From Microbispora amethystogenes (GTDB lineage Bacteria; Actinomycetota; Actinomycetes; Streptosporangiales; Streptosporangiaceae), in the NCBI RefSeq assembly GCF_016863015.1, contig NZ_BOOB01000066.1:1-45446 (forward strand): DNA of 45,446 bases, given 5' to 3'. The notes beneath the pieces were generated by a model. It had not been told where the DNA came from and did not search any database. It saw only the letters and a program-made list of their open reading frames with translations. Positions 31,231 through 39,417 of this stretch are shown here, one piece after another (the first letter of the stretch is position 1; every line of letters begins with the position of its first letter). Both the position numbers and the translations under genes were made by a program.

Positions 31231-32453
31231 CCGACCGGCGGCCGACCGTGCTCCTGATCAACTCAGGGAAGACCGCACCCGTTCCCCTCCTGGAAGCGGA
31301 CGACTCGCACCTGCTGGCGGTCATCACCGAGCCCGGCTATCGGCGGCTCTACTCGCCCGGCACCCGCGTGCGCCTCGTCGAGGACATCGCCGACCTGCAC
31401 GCCGTCGAGCAGGCGGGCGTCGAGATCGCAGCGGGAGAACCGCCGCTGGCCGTCGTCGCTCCGAGTGAGCGCAGCCTCGTGCCGGGGGCCTACCTGCGCG
31501 GGCTCTTCGGGCTCGACGGGCTGGACGTGACCACGGCGATCGGGTTCACCAGCAAGTACGCGATGAAGCGCCGGCTTCGCGCCGCCGGCGTTCCCGTCGC
31601 GGATTTCGCGCTGGTGGACGGTGTCCGCGATCTGCCCCGCGCCGTCGGCGAACTCGGGTGGCCGCTCGTCGTCAAGCCGGTGTTCGGCACCGGCTCCATG
31701 CGAACCGTACGGCTCGGCGGACGCGCCGAGTTTGAAGCTGCGCTCGGCGCCGGGCTGCTGGCGGAGCTCGACGACGCGGGTCGCCCCCTCATCGCCGAGC
31801 GGTGGATCGACATGGACGCGGAGTACCACTGCGACGCGGTCGTCTGGGACGGCGAGGTCCGGCACGCGGTCGCCTCCCGCTACTTCGAGCCGCTGCTCGG
31901 CCGCCTGACGGAGGTCAACGGCTCCCACACGCTCCCGGAGGGCCCGGTCGCCGGGTCGATCCTCAGGCTGAACCGGAAGGTGATCGAGGTCCTCGGGCTG
32001 AAGGCGGGGGTGACGCACATGGAGGTCTTCGAGGCGGACGGGAGGCTGCTGGTAGGGGAGATCGCCGCGCGCCCCGGGGGCGGCGGAATCCCTCGGATGA
32101 TCGCCCTGAGCACCGGCGTCGACGTCTGGCGGGCGTTCGTCGACATCTCGCTCGGGCGCGAACCACGGCTCGAACCACGGCTCGAACCGTTCGCCACCGA
32201 CGGGATCCATGTGAACGTGCAGCTTCCCGTGAAACTGGGCAAGGTGCTCGAGGTGCCGCCCTGGGAGGAGATCGAGAAACTGCCGGGCGTGCTCGAAGTG
32301 GAGCCCCAGATAGCCCCTGGAGATGTCGTACAGGGCAGCATCCACTCCTCGCGCGGTGCCGCGCAGGTGCACGCGTGGCTCTCCAGTGAACGGGAGGCGG
32401 GCCTTCTGCACGACGAACTGGAGCGGTTCTCGATCACGGTGTCCTCGTCCTGA
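31227..32453 (+). CDS. ATP-grasp ligase
   Basis: 408 residues. N-terminal domain TVLLINSGKTAPVPLLEADDSHLLAVITEPGY, then SKYAMKRRLRAAGVPVADF, LGWPLVVKPVFGTGSMRTV (Lys for ATP), LIAERWIDMDAEYHCDAVVWDG and GVTHMEVFEADGRLLVGEIAARPGGGGIPRM (metal-binding Glu residues). This is the third ATP-grasp ligase of the cluster and is of the same broad carboxylate-amine ligase type as the other two. The GTG start is fixed by the GTGA overlap. A 12-bp tandem repeat gives EPRLEPRLEP in a surface loop near residue 315. Substrates unknown. Confidence 0.88.
   Translation: MTDRRPTVLLINSGKTAPVPLLEADDSHLLAVITEPGYRRLYSPGTRVRLVEDIADLHAVEQAGVEIAAGEPPLAVVAPSERSLVPGAYLRGLFGLDGLDVTTAIGFTSKYAMKRRLRAAGVPVADFALVDGVRDLPRAVGELGWPLVVKPVFGTGSMRTVRLGGRAEFEAALGAGLLAELDDAGRPLIAERWIDMDAEYHCDAVVWDGEVRHAVASRYFEPLLGRLTEVNGSHTLPEGPVAGSILRLNRKVIEVLGLKAGVTHMEVFEADGRLLVGEIAARPGGGGIPRMIALSTGVDVWRAFVDISLGREPRLEPRLEPFATDGIHVNVQLPVKLGKVLEVPPWEEIEKLPGVLEVEPQIAPGDVVQGSIHSSRGAAQVHAWLSSEREAGLLHDELERFSITVSSS
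32159..32188 (+). repeat. 12-bp in-frame tandem repeat in the third ATP-grasp gene
   Basis: cgaaccacggct occurs at 32159-32170 and 32171-32182 and begins again with cgaacc, coding for Glu-Pro-Arg-Leu repeats. Confidence 0.92.
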
Positions 32454-32470
32454 GCGTCGGCACGGGCCGC

Positions 32471-33373
32471 GTGCGGACCGTCCGCGGCGACATACCGGCG
32501 GCCCGGCTGGGTGTCACGCTCACGCACGAGCATCTCAGGAGCGCGCCCCCGCGGTGGGCGGTCGAGGCCGACCGCGGCCTGGAGTTCGGTCACGTGAGCG
32601 GTGCGACCGGCGAACTGGGGTCGTACGCCGAGGCGGGCGGTGGCGCCGTAGTCGAGATGACCACGCCGGACTGTGGTCGTGATGTGACCGTCTCCGCGTC
32701 CGCCTCCGCCGCGAGCGGTGTCCACGTCATCCAGGCGACGGGCCTGCAGAAGGGCAGTTACTACCCGCCGGAGGTCCACCGGCAGAGCGTGGAGGCCATC
32801 GCCGAGGGATTCCTGGGCGACATCGAGCGCGGGATGGAAGGCACCCCCTGGCGCGCCGGAGTCCTCAAGGTCGGCACCTGCGGAACCGACGAGATCCTGG
32901 CGGTCGAGAGACGAGTGATCACGGCCGCCGGGCTGGTGGCACTCGCGACGGGGGTGCCGGTCCTCACCCACACGGAGGCCGGCCGTCTGGGACACGAGCA
33001 GCTCGACGTGCTCGAAGCGGCCGGACTCGATCCGGCCCGCGTGTGCGTCGGGCACCTGGACCGGGATCTCGTCCCCGCCACCCTGGAATCCATCGCCCGC
33101 CGGGGCGCGTGGCTGGGAATGGACCAGTGGAGCAAGGCGAAGTACGCGCCCGACAGCCTCCGCGCCAGGGTCACCCGTTCCCTGGTGGACGCGGGTCACG
33201 ACCGGATCGTCGTCTCCGGTGACTTCGGCCACGCCCGATACCACCCCTCCTACGGAGGCGCGCCGGGGCTGGCGGGCCTGGTGCGGACCATCCGTTCGGC
33301 GTTGGGCGACGAACTCGCCACGCATGTGCTCGTCACGAATCCGGCGAAACTGCTCTCCATTGAGGACATTTAA
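32471..33373 (+). CDS. Phosphotriesterase-like metal-dependent hydrolase
   Basis: About 300 residues of the amidohydrolase superfamily, PTE branch. The binuclear metal ligands are visible: LTHEHL (His-x-His), LKVGT (probable carboxylated Lys), LTHTEAG, VGHLDRD and VSGDFGHA (Asp). Members hydrolyse lactones, phosphotriesters or related esters and amides. It is the last gene of the rightward operon, 17 bp after the third ATP-grasp gene. It could trim an intermediate, or unmask or inactivate the product. The GTG start lacks a strong Shine-Dalgarno, so the exact start is uncertain by a few codons. Confidence 0.83.
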   Translation: MRTVRGDIPAARLGVTLTHEHLRSAPPRWAVEADRGLEFGHVSGATGELGSYAEAGGGAVVEMTTPDCGRDVTVSASASAASGVHVIQATGLQKGSYYPPEVHRQSVEAIAEGFLGDIERGMEGTPWRAGVLKVGTCGTDEILAVERRVITAAGLVALATGVPVLTHTEAGRLGHEQLDVLEAAGLDPARVCVGHLDRDLVPATLESIARRGAWLGMDQWSKAKYAPDSLRARVTRSLVDAGHDRIVVSGDFGHARYHPSYGGAPGLAGLVRTIRSALGDELATHVLVTNPAKLLSIEDI

Positions 33374-33429
33374 GCGCTTTAGTGCGTGACCGAAAATGCC
33401 TTGTGTTCCGAATAGTTGTCGCTTACGTT
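33372..33429 (+). promoter_or_regulatory. LacI-type operator and promoter of the sugar ABC transporter
   Basis: The palindrome AAGCGCTT (33372-33379), which resembles LacI/cre-type operators, overlaps the phosphotriesterase-like stop codon. Downstream are TTGTGT (33401-33406), a 17-bp spacer and TACGTT (33424-33429). This starts a separate transcription unit for the ABC genes. Confidence 0.5.
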
Positions 33430-33467
33430 AAAAAAAACCCCTTGTGCGCAGCGATCCCGGAGGGGAA

Positions 33468-34859
33468 GTGGCAGTGCAGACGAGAAGGTTGTTCGCCACC
33501 GCGGCCATGCTCACCGCCGCGTGCGTGCTTGCCGCCTGCTCCTCGGACGCGGGGAGTAAAAGTGCGGCAGGTGCGAGCGACAGCGGAAACGACACGACCG
33601 GAAACAAGGCGAGCAACTGCACGAACACGATCGGCAAGAAGAACCTGCCGGTCGTGACCTTCTGGGGCTGGTATCCCAACATGCGGCTCGTCGTCGACAA
33701 CTTCAACAAGCAGAACAACGAGGTGCAGGTCTGCTGGACCAACGTCGGCCAGGGCGGTGACGAGTACGACAAGTTCCAGACGGCCATCTCGGCGGGCACC
33801 GGCGCGCCCGACGTGATCATGATCGAGGCGGACCGGATCCCGACCTTCCAGATCCAGAAGGCGCTCGTCGACATCAGGAAGTACGGCTACGACGCCGTCA
33901 AGGACAACTACGGCCCGGGGGCGTGGAAGGACGTCTCGATCGGCGGCGCGGTCTACGGCGTGCCGGTCGACGGCGGGCCGATGGCGATGATCTACCGCAA
34001 GGACGTCTTCGACAAATACAAGATCACGCCGCCGAAGACGTGGGCCGAGTACGAGCAGGCGGCGCAGAAGGTGAAGGACGCCGGGGGCCCGCTGTTCGGC
34101 GACCTCGGCGCGAACGTGCCGGCCGTCATGATGGCGCTGCAGATCCAGAAGGGTGCGACTCCGATCACCTACGACCCGGCGCGGCCCGAGTCGATCGGCA
34201 TCGCGCTGAACGACCAGGCGTCCAAGGACGTGCTCGACTACTGGGGGAACCTCGCGCGGAAGGGCCTGGTCGGGACGCAGGACCAGTTCACACCGGAGTA
34301 CATCTCCGGCGTGGTCAACGGCAAGTACGCGACGTACATCTCGGCGGCCTGGGCGCCCGGATATCTCACCGGCGCGGGCGTCGGCAAGGGCAAGGACACC
34401 GGCAAGTTCGCGGTGGCGCCGCTGCCGCAGTGGGATCCCGCCAACCCGGTGCAGGTGAACTGGGGCGGGTCGGCCTTCTCCGTGACAAGCCAGGCGAAGA
34501 ACCCCGGACTCGCGGCGAAGGTGGCGTACGGCCTCTACGCCGACGACGAGTCGCTCACCGACGGCTGGACCAACCAGATCATCTTCCCGCTGAACCTCAA
34601 GGCGCTGCGCGATCCGGAATTCGTGGATCTGAAGGTGTCGTTCTTCGACGGCCAGCAGGCGAACAAGGAGGTCTACGTCCCCGCGGCGAACGCCTACAAG
34701 GGCATGACCTACAGCCCGTTCGGCCAGTACTACTTCGATGCCTTGACGAAGCAGATCGGCGCGGTCATCGAGGGCTCGATCACCGGTGCGCAGGCGGCCG
34801 ACCGCGTCCAGGAGGACGTGGCGAACTACGCCAAGGAACAAGGCTTCACCGTCCAGTGA
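33468..34859 (+). CDS. Sugar ABC transporter, lipoprotein substrate-binding protein
   Basis: About 463 residues. The N-terminus is a lipoprotein signal: basic start, hydrophobic LFATAAMLTAACVL, lipobox LAAC followed by SSDAG. The body is family-1 (maltose-type) solute-binding protein: LPVVTFWGWYPNMRLVVDNFNKQ, GAPDVIMIEADRIP, YGVPVDGGPMAMIYRKDVFDKY. It binds a sugar outside the membrane and hands it to the two permeases that follow. GGAGG at 33459-33463 serves a GTG at 33468 or one at 33474; both are possible. No ABC ATPase is encoded nearby, so a shared MsiK-type ATPase is expected. It has its own promoter and may lie outside the biosynthetic cluster. Confidence 0.9.
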   Translation: MAVQTRRLFATAAMLTAACVLAACSSDAGSKSAAGASDSGNDTTGNKASNCTNTIGKKNLPVVTFWGWYPNMRLVVDNFNKQNNEVQVCWTNVGQGGDEYDKFQTAISAGTGAPDVIMIEADRIPTFQIQKALVDIRKYGYDAVKDNYGPGAWKDVSIGGAVYGVPVDGGPMAMIYRKDVFDKYKITPPKTWAEYEQAAQKVKDAGGPLFGDLGANVPAVMMALQIQKGATPITYDPARPESIGIALNDQASKDVLDYWGNLARKGLVGTQDQFTPEYISGVVNGKYATYISAAWAPGYLTGAGVGKGKDTGKFAVAPLPQWDPANPVQVNWGGSAFSVTSQAKNPGLAAKVAYGLYADDESLTDGWTNQIIFPLNLKALRDPEFVDLKVSFFDGQQANKEVYVPAANAYKGMTYSPFGQYYFDALTKQIGAVIEGSITGAQAADRVQEDVANYAKEQGFTVQ

Positions 34860-34893
34860 CCACACGGGCAGCATCGACCCCCCGGAGCCCGAG

Positions 34894-35835
34894 ATGACCC
34901 TCCTGATCGAGGAGAGCGCACCGAGCACCCAGGAGAAAGCGCACAAGGCCCGCGGCACGGTGCGTCTTCGTGAGCACCTGATGGGGTGGCTCTTCGTCGG
35001 GCCGTTCGCGCTCGTCTTCCTGGCGCTTCTCATCGCGCCGCTCGCGTACGCGCTGTACCTCAGCCTGTTCCGCAAGAAGCTGATCGGCGGGACCAGTTTC
35101 GTCCTGTTCGACAACTATGTGAAGGCGTTCACCGACCCGAGTTTCCTCTCGGGGGCGTGGTTCGTCGTCCGCTTCTCCCTGGTCGCCATCCCGCTGCAGA
35201 TCGTCGTCGCGCTCGCGATGGCCCTCATCCTGGACGCCGTCACATCGGCGTTCGCCCGGTTCTCGCGGTTGATGATTTTCCTTCCGTACGCGATTCCCAC
35301 CGTCATCGGGGCGGTGATGTGGGGGTTTCTGTACAGCAGGAGCTTCGGGCCGCTCTCCGACGTCTTCGGGGTGTTCGGCGCCACCGCGCCCGACTTCCTC
35401 GGCGGCAACCTGATCTTCTACGGCCTGGCCAACGTCGTCACCTGGCAGTGGGCCGGCTACTACATGATCATCCTGTACGCCGCGCTGCAGGGCATCGACC
35501 CGGCGCTCTACGAGGCGGCCCGCATGGACGGCGCCGGCGGACGGCAGATCGCGCTGCGGATCAAGATCCCGCTGATCGCCCCCGCGCTGCTCCTGATCCT
35601 GGTCTTCGCACTCATCGGCACACTGCAGTTCTTCAACGAACCACAGTTCCTGCGATTCCTCGCGGCCGGCACGATCGGGCCGGACTTCACCCCCAACATG
35701 TACGCCTACCAGCAGGCGTTCGCACTCGCGAACTTCAACTACGGGTCGGCGATCTCCTTCGCCCTCGGCGGGATCGTGTTCGCCGGCGTCTACGCCTTCC
35801 TGTTCTTCACCCGAAAGCGGAGGAGCTTCCTGTGA
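34894..35835 (+). CDS. Sugar ABC transporter permease (MalF/UgpA-like)
   Basis: 313 residues with six membrane segments and the EAA loop YEAARMDGAGGRQIALRIKIPLIAPALLL that contacts the ATPase. The N-terminal cytoplasmic tail is short, as in actinobacterial MalF/UgpA-like proteins. It starts at ATG 34894, 34 bp after the binding-protein gene, and overlaps the next permease by 4 bp (GTGA). Confidence 0.92.
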   Translation: MTLLIEESAPSTQEKAHKARGTVRLREHLMGWLFVGPFALVFLALLIAPLAYALYLSLFRKKLIGGTSFVLFDNYVKAFTDPSFLSGAWFVVRFSLVAIPLQIVVALAMALILDAVTSAFARFSRLMIFLPYAIPTVIGAVMWGFLYSRSFGPLSDVFGVFGATAPDFLGGNLIFYGLANVVTWQWAGYYMIILYAALQGIDPALYEAARMDGAGGRQIALRIKIPLIAPALLLILVFALIGTLQFFNEPQFLRFLAAGTIGPDFTPNMYAYQQAFALANFNYGSAISFALGGIVFAGVYAFLFFTRKRRSFL

Positions 35836-36710
35836 CGACCGGCCGCTCCCGCGCACGCCGCGCGCCACAACGCCACCTGCCCCTGCAGGTGCTCCTCGGC
35901 TTCCTGGTCGTCTACTTCCTCGTGCCGTTCTGGTGGGTCGTCGTCAACAGTTCCAAGGACGCCCCTGGCCTCTTCGGCGGCGGCAACACCCTGTGGTTCA
36001 CCGACCGGGTCGACTACTTCGGCAACCTCAGGCAACTGTTCACCTACGACGGCGGCATCTACGGCAGATGGATCCTCAACTCCACGCTGTACGCGTTCGC
36101 GGGCGGGATCGGCGCCACGATCCTGGCCGTCATGGCCGGCTACGGCTTCGCCAAGTACCGGTTCGCCGGCCGGCGCCTCAGCTTCTCCGTCCTGCTCGGC
36201 GCGTTGATGGTGCCCGCGACCGCCCTGGTGATCCCCACCTTCGTGATGTTCTCCGGGCTCGGCCTGACGAACACGATATGGGCGGTGATCCTGCCGTCAC
36301 TGCTCAACCCGTTCGGCGTCTACCTGATGCACGTGTACGCGCGGGACGCCGTTCCCGACGAGATCCTGGACGCGGCGCGGGCCGACGGCGCGGGTGAGGT
36401 GCGGACGTTCCTCCAGGTCGCGCTCCCGCTGATGCGGCCCGCCGTGGTCACGGTGCTGCTCCTGTCGGCCGTGGCGTCCTGGAACAACTACTTCCTGCCC
36501 GTCGCCATGCTCTCCGACAACCGCCTCTTCCCCGTCACCGTCGGGCTCGGCCTCTGGCAGGGAATCGCCTCCGCGAACAACGCGGGCAGCACCTCCCTCT
36601 GGAGCCTGATCATCCTGGGCGCGCTCGTGTCGGTGATCCCGCTCATCGTCGCCTTCTTCACCCTCCAGCGGCACTGGCGCGGCGGACTGGCCGTCGGAGG
36701 CCTGCGCTGA
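35832..36710 (+). CDS. Sugar ABC transporter permease (MalG/UgpE-like)
   Basis: 292 residues, six membrane segments and the EAA loop DEILDAARADGAGEVRTFLQVALPLMRPA. It pairs with the preceding permease as the membrane channel. The GTG start overlaps the upstream stop. It is the last gene of the transporter operon; the next gene is convergent, 17 bp away, and no clear terminator is seen between them. Confidence 0.92.
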   Translation: MTTGRSRARRAPQRHLPLQVLLGFLVVYFLVPFWWVVVNSSKDAPGLFGGGNTLWFTDRVDYFGNLRQLFTYDGGIYGRWILNSTLYAFAGGIGATILAVMAGYGFAKYRFAGRRLSFSVLLGALMVPATALVIPTFVMFSGLGLTNTIWAVILPSLLNPFGVYLMHVYARDAVPDEILDAARADGAGEVRTFLQVALPLMRPAVVTVLLLSAVASWNNYFLPVAMLSDNRLFPVTVGLGLWQGIASANNAGSTSLWSLIILGALVSVIPLIVAFFTLQRHWRGGLAVGGLR

Positions 36711-36727
36711 CGCGGCCGGGGCCGACC

Positions 36728-37693
36728 CTAGTGCCAGCCGGTCCGCTGTCGCAGCCAGGTCAGCGCCACCCTGCCCTGCGCGAGCTGGAAGGCCCGCAGG
36801 GTGGGCAGACCGGGCGGCGGGGGCAGGAGCCCTCGCTGCAGGAAGTATCCGGTGATCGCGGCGAGGACGGCGGTGACGGCGCCGGGGTCGGCGTTCCTCG
36901 CGACCGGGTGGCCGTCGAAGACCTGGGCCGGTGGCGGCCCCCCTTGCATCGTCACGCTGGGCAGCATCCCGACCAGGTCGAACCACGGCGCGGCCAGGCA
37001 CGCGTGCGGCCAGTCCACCACGAGCACCCGGCCGTCTCCGGTGAGCAGCAGGTTGTCCGCCCGCATGTCGGCGTGGGCGAGGCAGGCGCCCTCGGCGGCC
37101 CGGCCCCAGTGCTCCTCCAGCTCCGCCAGCCGCGGCAGGTGCCGTACGGCCCAGGGGTCGAGCGCGCCGGTCAGGTCCGCGCCGTCCGCGGCCAGGCGCC
37201 GCCAGCCCCGGAACTCGTCGCCGAACCTCTCGGCGGCGGCCGGCACCTGAATCGGAGCGGGGGTGAGCGCCTCGGCCATGCGGGCCAGCGCGCCGAGCAC
37301 GAGGGCCAGCTCGTCCGGGTCCCACGGTTGGGCGGGCAGGCGCCCCTCCACGTCCTCGAACAGCAGCACCACCCAGCCGTCCCGGTCGAAGGAGGCGAGC
37401 AGCCGGGGCGCGGGAACGCCGGCCGGCAGCGCGGCGGCCACCCTGGCCTCGGCGCGGTGGAACGCGGGGCTGTCGGGGTTGGGCTCCGGGCCGACCGCCT
37501 TGACGAACGCCCTGCCGCCGCCCGCGAGCCGCAGCCGGGCGGCCGCACCCGGTGAGAAGCCTCCCGGCTGCGTGACCGCCTCGGCCACCCGGTCGCCGAG
37601 ATGCCCTTCGACCGCGAGCCGCAGCTCCTCGGGCACCGCCGACCACGGGATCCGTACGCCCTCGGCGGGCGGCGGAAACTGCTCCTCACTCAT
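36728..37693 (-). CDS. Aminoglycoside-phosphotransferase-fold (APH) family kinase
   Basis: 321 residues of the APH/choline-kinase fold: FVKAVGPEPNPD (ATP Lys), WVVLLFEDVEG (hinge), catalytic loop CLAHADMRADNLLL (His-x-Asp...Asn) and VLVVDWPHAC (metal Asp). Actinomycetes carry many such proteins; substrates range from aminoglycosides to small amines, so antibiotic resistance cannot be claimed. The ATG at 37693 (MSEEQFPPP) is chosen; upstream residues in the open frame look non-coding. Confidence 0.85.
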   Translation of the reverse strand: MSEEQFPPPAEGVRIPWSAVPEELRLAVEGHLGDRVAEAVTQPGGFSPGAAARLRLAGGGRAFVKAVGPEPNPDSPAFHRAEARVAAALPAGVPAPRLLASFDRDGWVVLLFEDVEGRLPAQPWDPDELALVLGALARMAEALTPAPIQVPAAAERFGDEFRGWRRLAADGADLTGALDPWAVRHLPRLAELEEHWGRAAEGACLAHADMRADNLLLTGDGRVLVVDWPHACLAAPWFDLVGMLPSVTMQGGPPPAQVFDGHPVARNADPGAVTAVLAAITGYFLQRGLLPPPPGLPTLRAFQLAQGRVALTWLRQRTGWH

Positions 37694-37785
37694 CCCGGCA
37701 TGATCTGGCCCCCGTACGCCCACGGCAATCGAGTTTCCGGCCCCCGGTGCCTCGTGTCGGCGTTCCACGGAGGGCGCGGGGCGGG

Positions 37786-38400
37786 CTAGGAGTCGCCCGT
37801 CGCGTGGCTCAGTTGGGCGAAGGCATGGTCCGCGTCGGCGACCGCCTCGGGTCGCACGTCGTGCGCGGTCCGCCCGTCGGCGATCTTCTGCCAGTTGGTC
37901 CGGGCCAGCACGCGTCGAACGGCGATCACCTGGGCGGCCTGCAGCCGGCCCCGGACACCCGGGTCGAGGACGGCGGCCAACGCGTCCTCGTCGTCGAGCA
38001 TGTACTGCAGGAGCCGTCCCGCCAGGCTTGGGGTGGTGAACACCAGCCGATGAAACGCCACCACCTGGGGATGATCGTTGAGGCCGGTGACCGGATCGAA
38101 GCGATCGAGACCGTCCCGGAAGTGCCGGTGCAGCGCCGTCATCGGCGCGATACCGGGGGGCCGGTCACGGACCACGCGTGCGGCCTCACCGCTGTGGTCC
38201 GCGAAGCGGTGCAGGATCAGGTCTTCCTTGCTGGCGAAGTAGCGGAACAGCGTCGGTTTGGACACCTCGGCCATCGCGGCGATGTCGGACACCGATACCT
38301 GGTCGAACCCGCGCGCCAGGAACAGCGAGATCGCCGCGTCGGCGATCGCGTCCCGGGTTCGTCCCTTCTTGCGGGCCCGCAGCCCGACCGGCTCGCTCAC
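37786..38400 (-). CDS. TetR-family transcriptional regulator
   Basis: 204 residues. The N-terminal helix-turn-helix is TRDAIADAAISLFLARGFDQVSVSDIAAMAEVSKPTLFRYFASKEDLI. The C-terminal ligand domain includes a TetR_C-like helical region (HFRDGLDRF, SLAGRLLQYMLDDEDALAAV). The GTG start follows a TACCCT box by only 6 nt, so the mRNA may be leaderless. It is divergent from the NmrA-like gene with a 54-bp spacer containing an inverted repeat; it very likely represses itself and that gene. Confidence 0.9.
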   Translation of the reverse strand: MSEPVGLRARKKGRTRDAIADAAISLFLARGFDQVSVSDIAAMAEVSKPTLFRYFASKEDLILHRFADHSGEAARVVRDRPPGIAPMTALHRHFRDGLDRFDPVTGLNDHPQVVAFHRLVFTTPSLAGRLLQYMLDDEDALAAVLDPGVRGRLQAAQVIAVRRVLARTNWQKIADGRTAHDVRPEAVADADHAFAQLSHATGDS

Positions 38401-38417
38401 CTTGTCAGGGTATCGTT

Positions 38418-38449
38418 CGTTACTCAGTTGCTTTTTTAACTCGGTAACG
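38418..38449. promoter_or_regulatory. Putative TetR operator between divergent genes
   Basis: CGTTACTCAG (38418-38427) and CTCGGTAACG (38440-38449) form an inverted repeat, 8 of 10 positions paired, with a 12-bp A/T-rich centre. It spans the promoters of both the TetR gene and the NmrA-like gene. Confidence 0.65.
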
Positions 38450-38454
38450 AAAGG

Positions 38455-39381
38455 ATGATGGTCGTGGAACAGACAGACATGTCCGTCGGCGACGGCGAGG
38501 CTGCCATGACACCCGCAGGAGGGCCTCCGGTGCTCGTCACCGGGGCGACCGGGCGCATCGGCCGCGCCGTGGTCGACCTGCTGACCGACACGGGCGTGCC
38601 GGTCCGTGCCCTCGTACGCCGCTCCGAGTCGGCGGCGACACTGCCCGCCGGCGTCGAGATCGTCACCGGCGATCTCACGGTGCCCGAATCGCTCGACGCG
38701 GCACTGCACGCCATCGGTACGGTCTTCCTGGTCTGGACCGCCCCGCCGCAGACCGCGGCGGCTGTCGTCGACCGGCTGGCCGCCCACGCGCAGCGGATCG
38801 TCTACCTGTCCGCCCCGCACCGGACCCCGCACCCGTTCTTCCAGCAGCCGAACCCGATGGCGGCGCTGCACGCCGAGATCGAGCGGCTCATCGCGGCCAC
38901 CGGACTCGACTCGACGATCGTCCGGCCGGGGATGTTCGCGTCGAACGCCCTGCTCTGGTGGTCCGCCGCGATCCGTGGCGAAGGCGTGGTCCGGTGGCCG
39001 TACGGCGCGGCCGAGACCGCCCCGGTCGACGACCGGGACGTGGCCGCGGTCGTCGCGCGGACCCTGCGCGAGGACGGACACGCAGGCGGCGACTACGTCC
39101 TGACCGGCCCCGAGTCCCTCACCCAGGCCGAACAGATACGCATCATCGGGGAGACGCTGGGCCGCCGCCTGACATTCGAGGAACTGTCGCCCGACGAGTT
39201 CCGGCGAGAGGCTCCGGAAGCCTCGCGCCCGGCCGTGGACATGCTCCTGGCGGCGTGGAACGCCGCGACGGGACGCCCGGCGTACGTCGCCTCGACGGTG
39301 TCCGACCTCCTCGGAAGGCCGGCGCGAACCTTCCGCCAGTGGGTCACCGACCACGCCACATCCTTCACCGGTGTGAGCTGA
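38455..39381 (+). CDS. NmrA/NAD(P)H-binding atypical SDR
   Basis: 308 residues. Rossmann motif VLVTGATGRIGRAVVDLL near residues 27-44, then VRALVRRSE (NADP-type basic residues), VFLVWTAPPQTAAAVVDRL, VYLSAPHRTPHP, STIVRPGMFASNAL and VDDRDVAAVVARTL. These are features of the NmrA-like/azoreductase-like (YtfG-type) atypical SDR family, which reduces quinones or senses NAD(P)H. Start ATG 38455 after GAAAGG. It is controlled, by inference, by the divergent TetR. Confidence 0.88.
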   Translation: MMVVEQTDMSVGDGEAAMTPAGGPPVLVTGATGRIGRAVVDLLTDTGVPVRALVRRSESAATLPAGVEIVTGDLTVPESLDAALHAIGTVFLVWTAPPQTAAAVVDRLAAHAQRIVYLSAPHRTPHPFFQQPNPMAALHAEIERLIAATGLDSTIVRPGMFASNALLWWSAAIRGEGVVRWPYGAAETAPVDDRDVAAVVARTLREDGHAGGDYVLTGPESLTQAEQIRIIGETLGRRLTFEELSPDEFRREAPEASRPAVDMLLAAWNAATGRPAYVASTVSDLLGRPARTFRQWVTDHATSFTGVS

Positions 39382-39417
39382 CCGATCTCTTGGCATCGCC
39401 GGCCGTAGGCTCGTCCG

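Noticed and set aside
33382..33657. A small forward gene upstream of the ABC binding protein
   Set aside because: It overlaps the promoter and the lipoprotein signal sequence in another frame and is Arg/Pro-rich without a domain.
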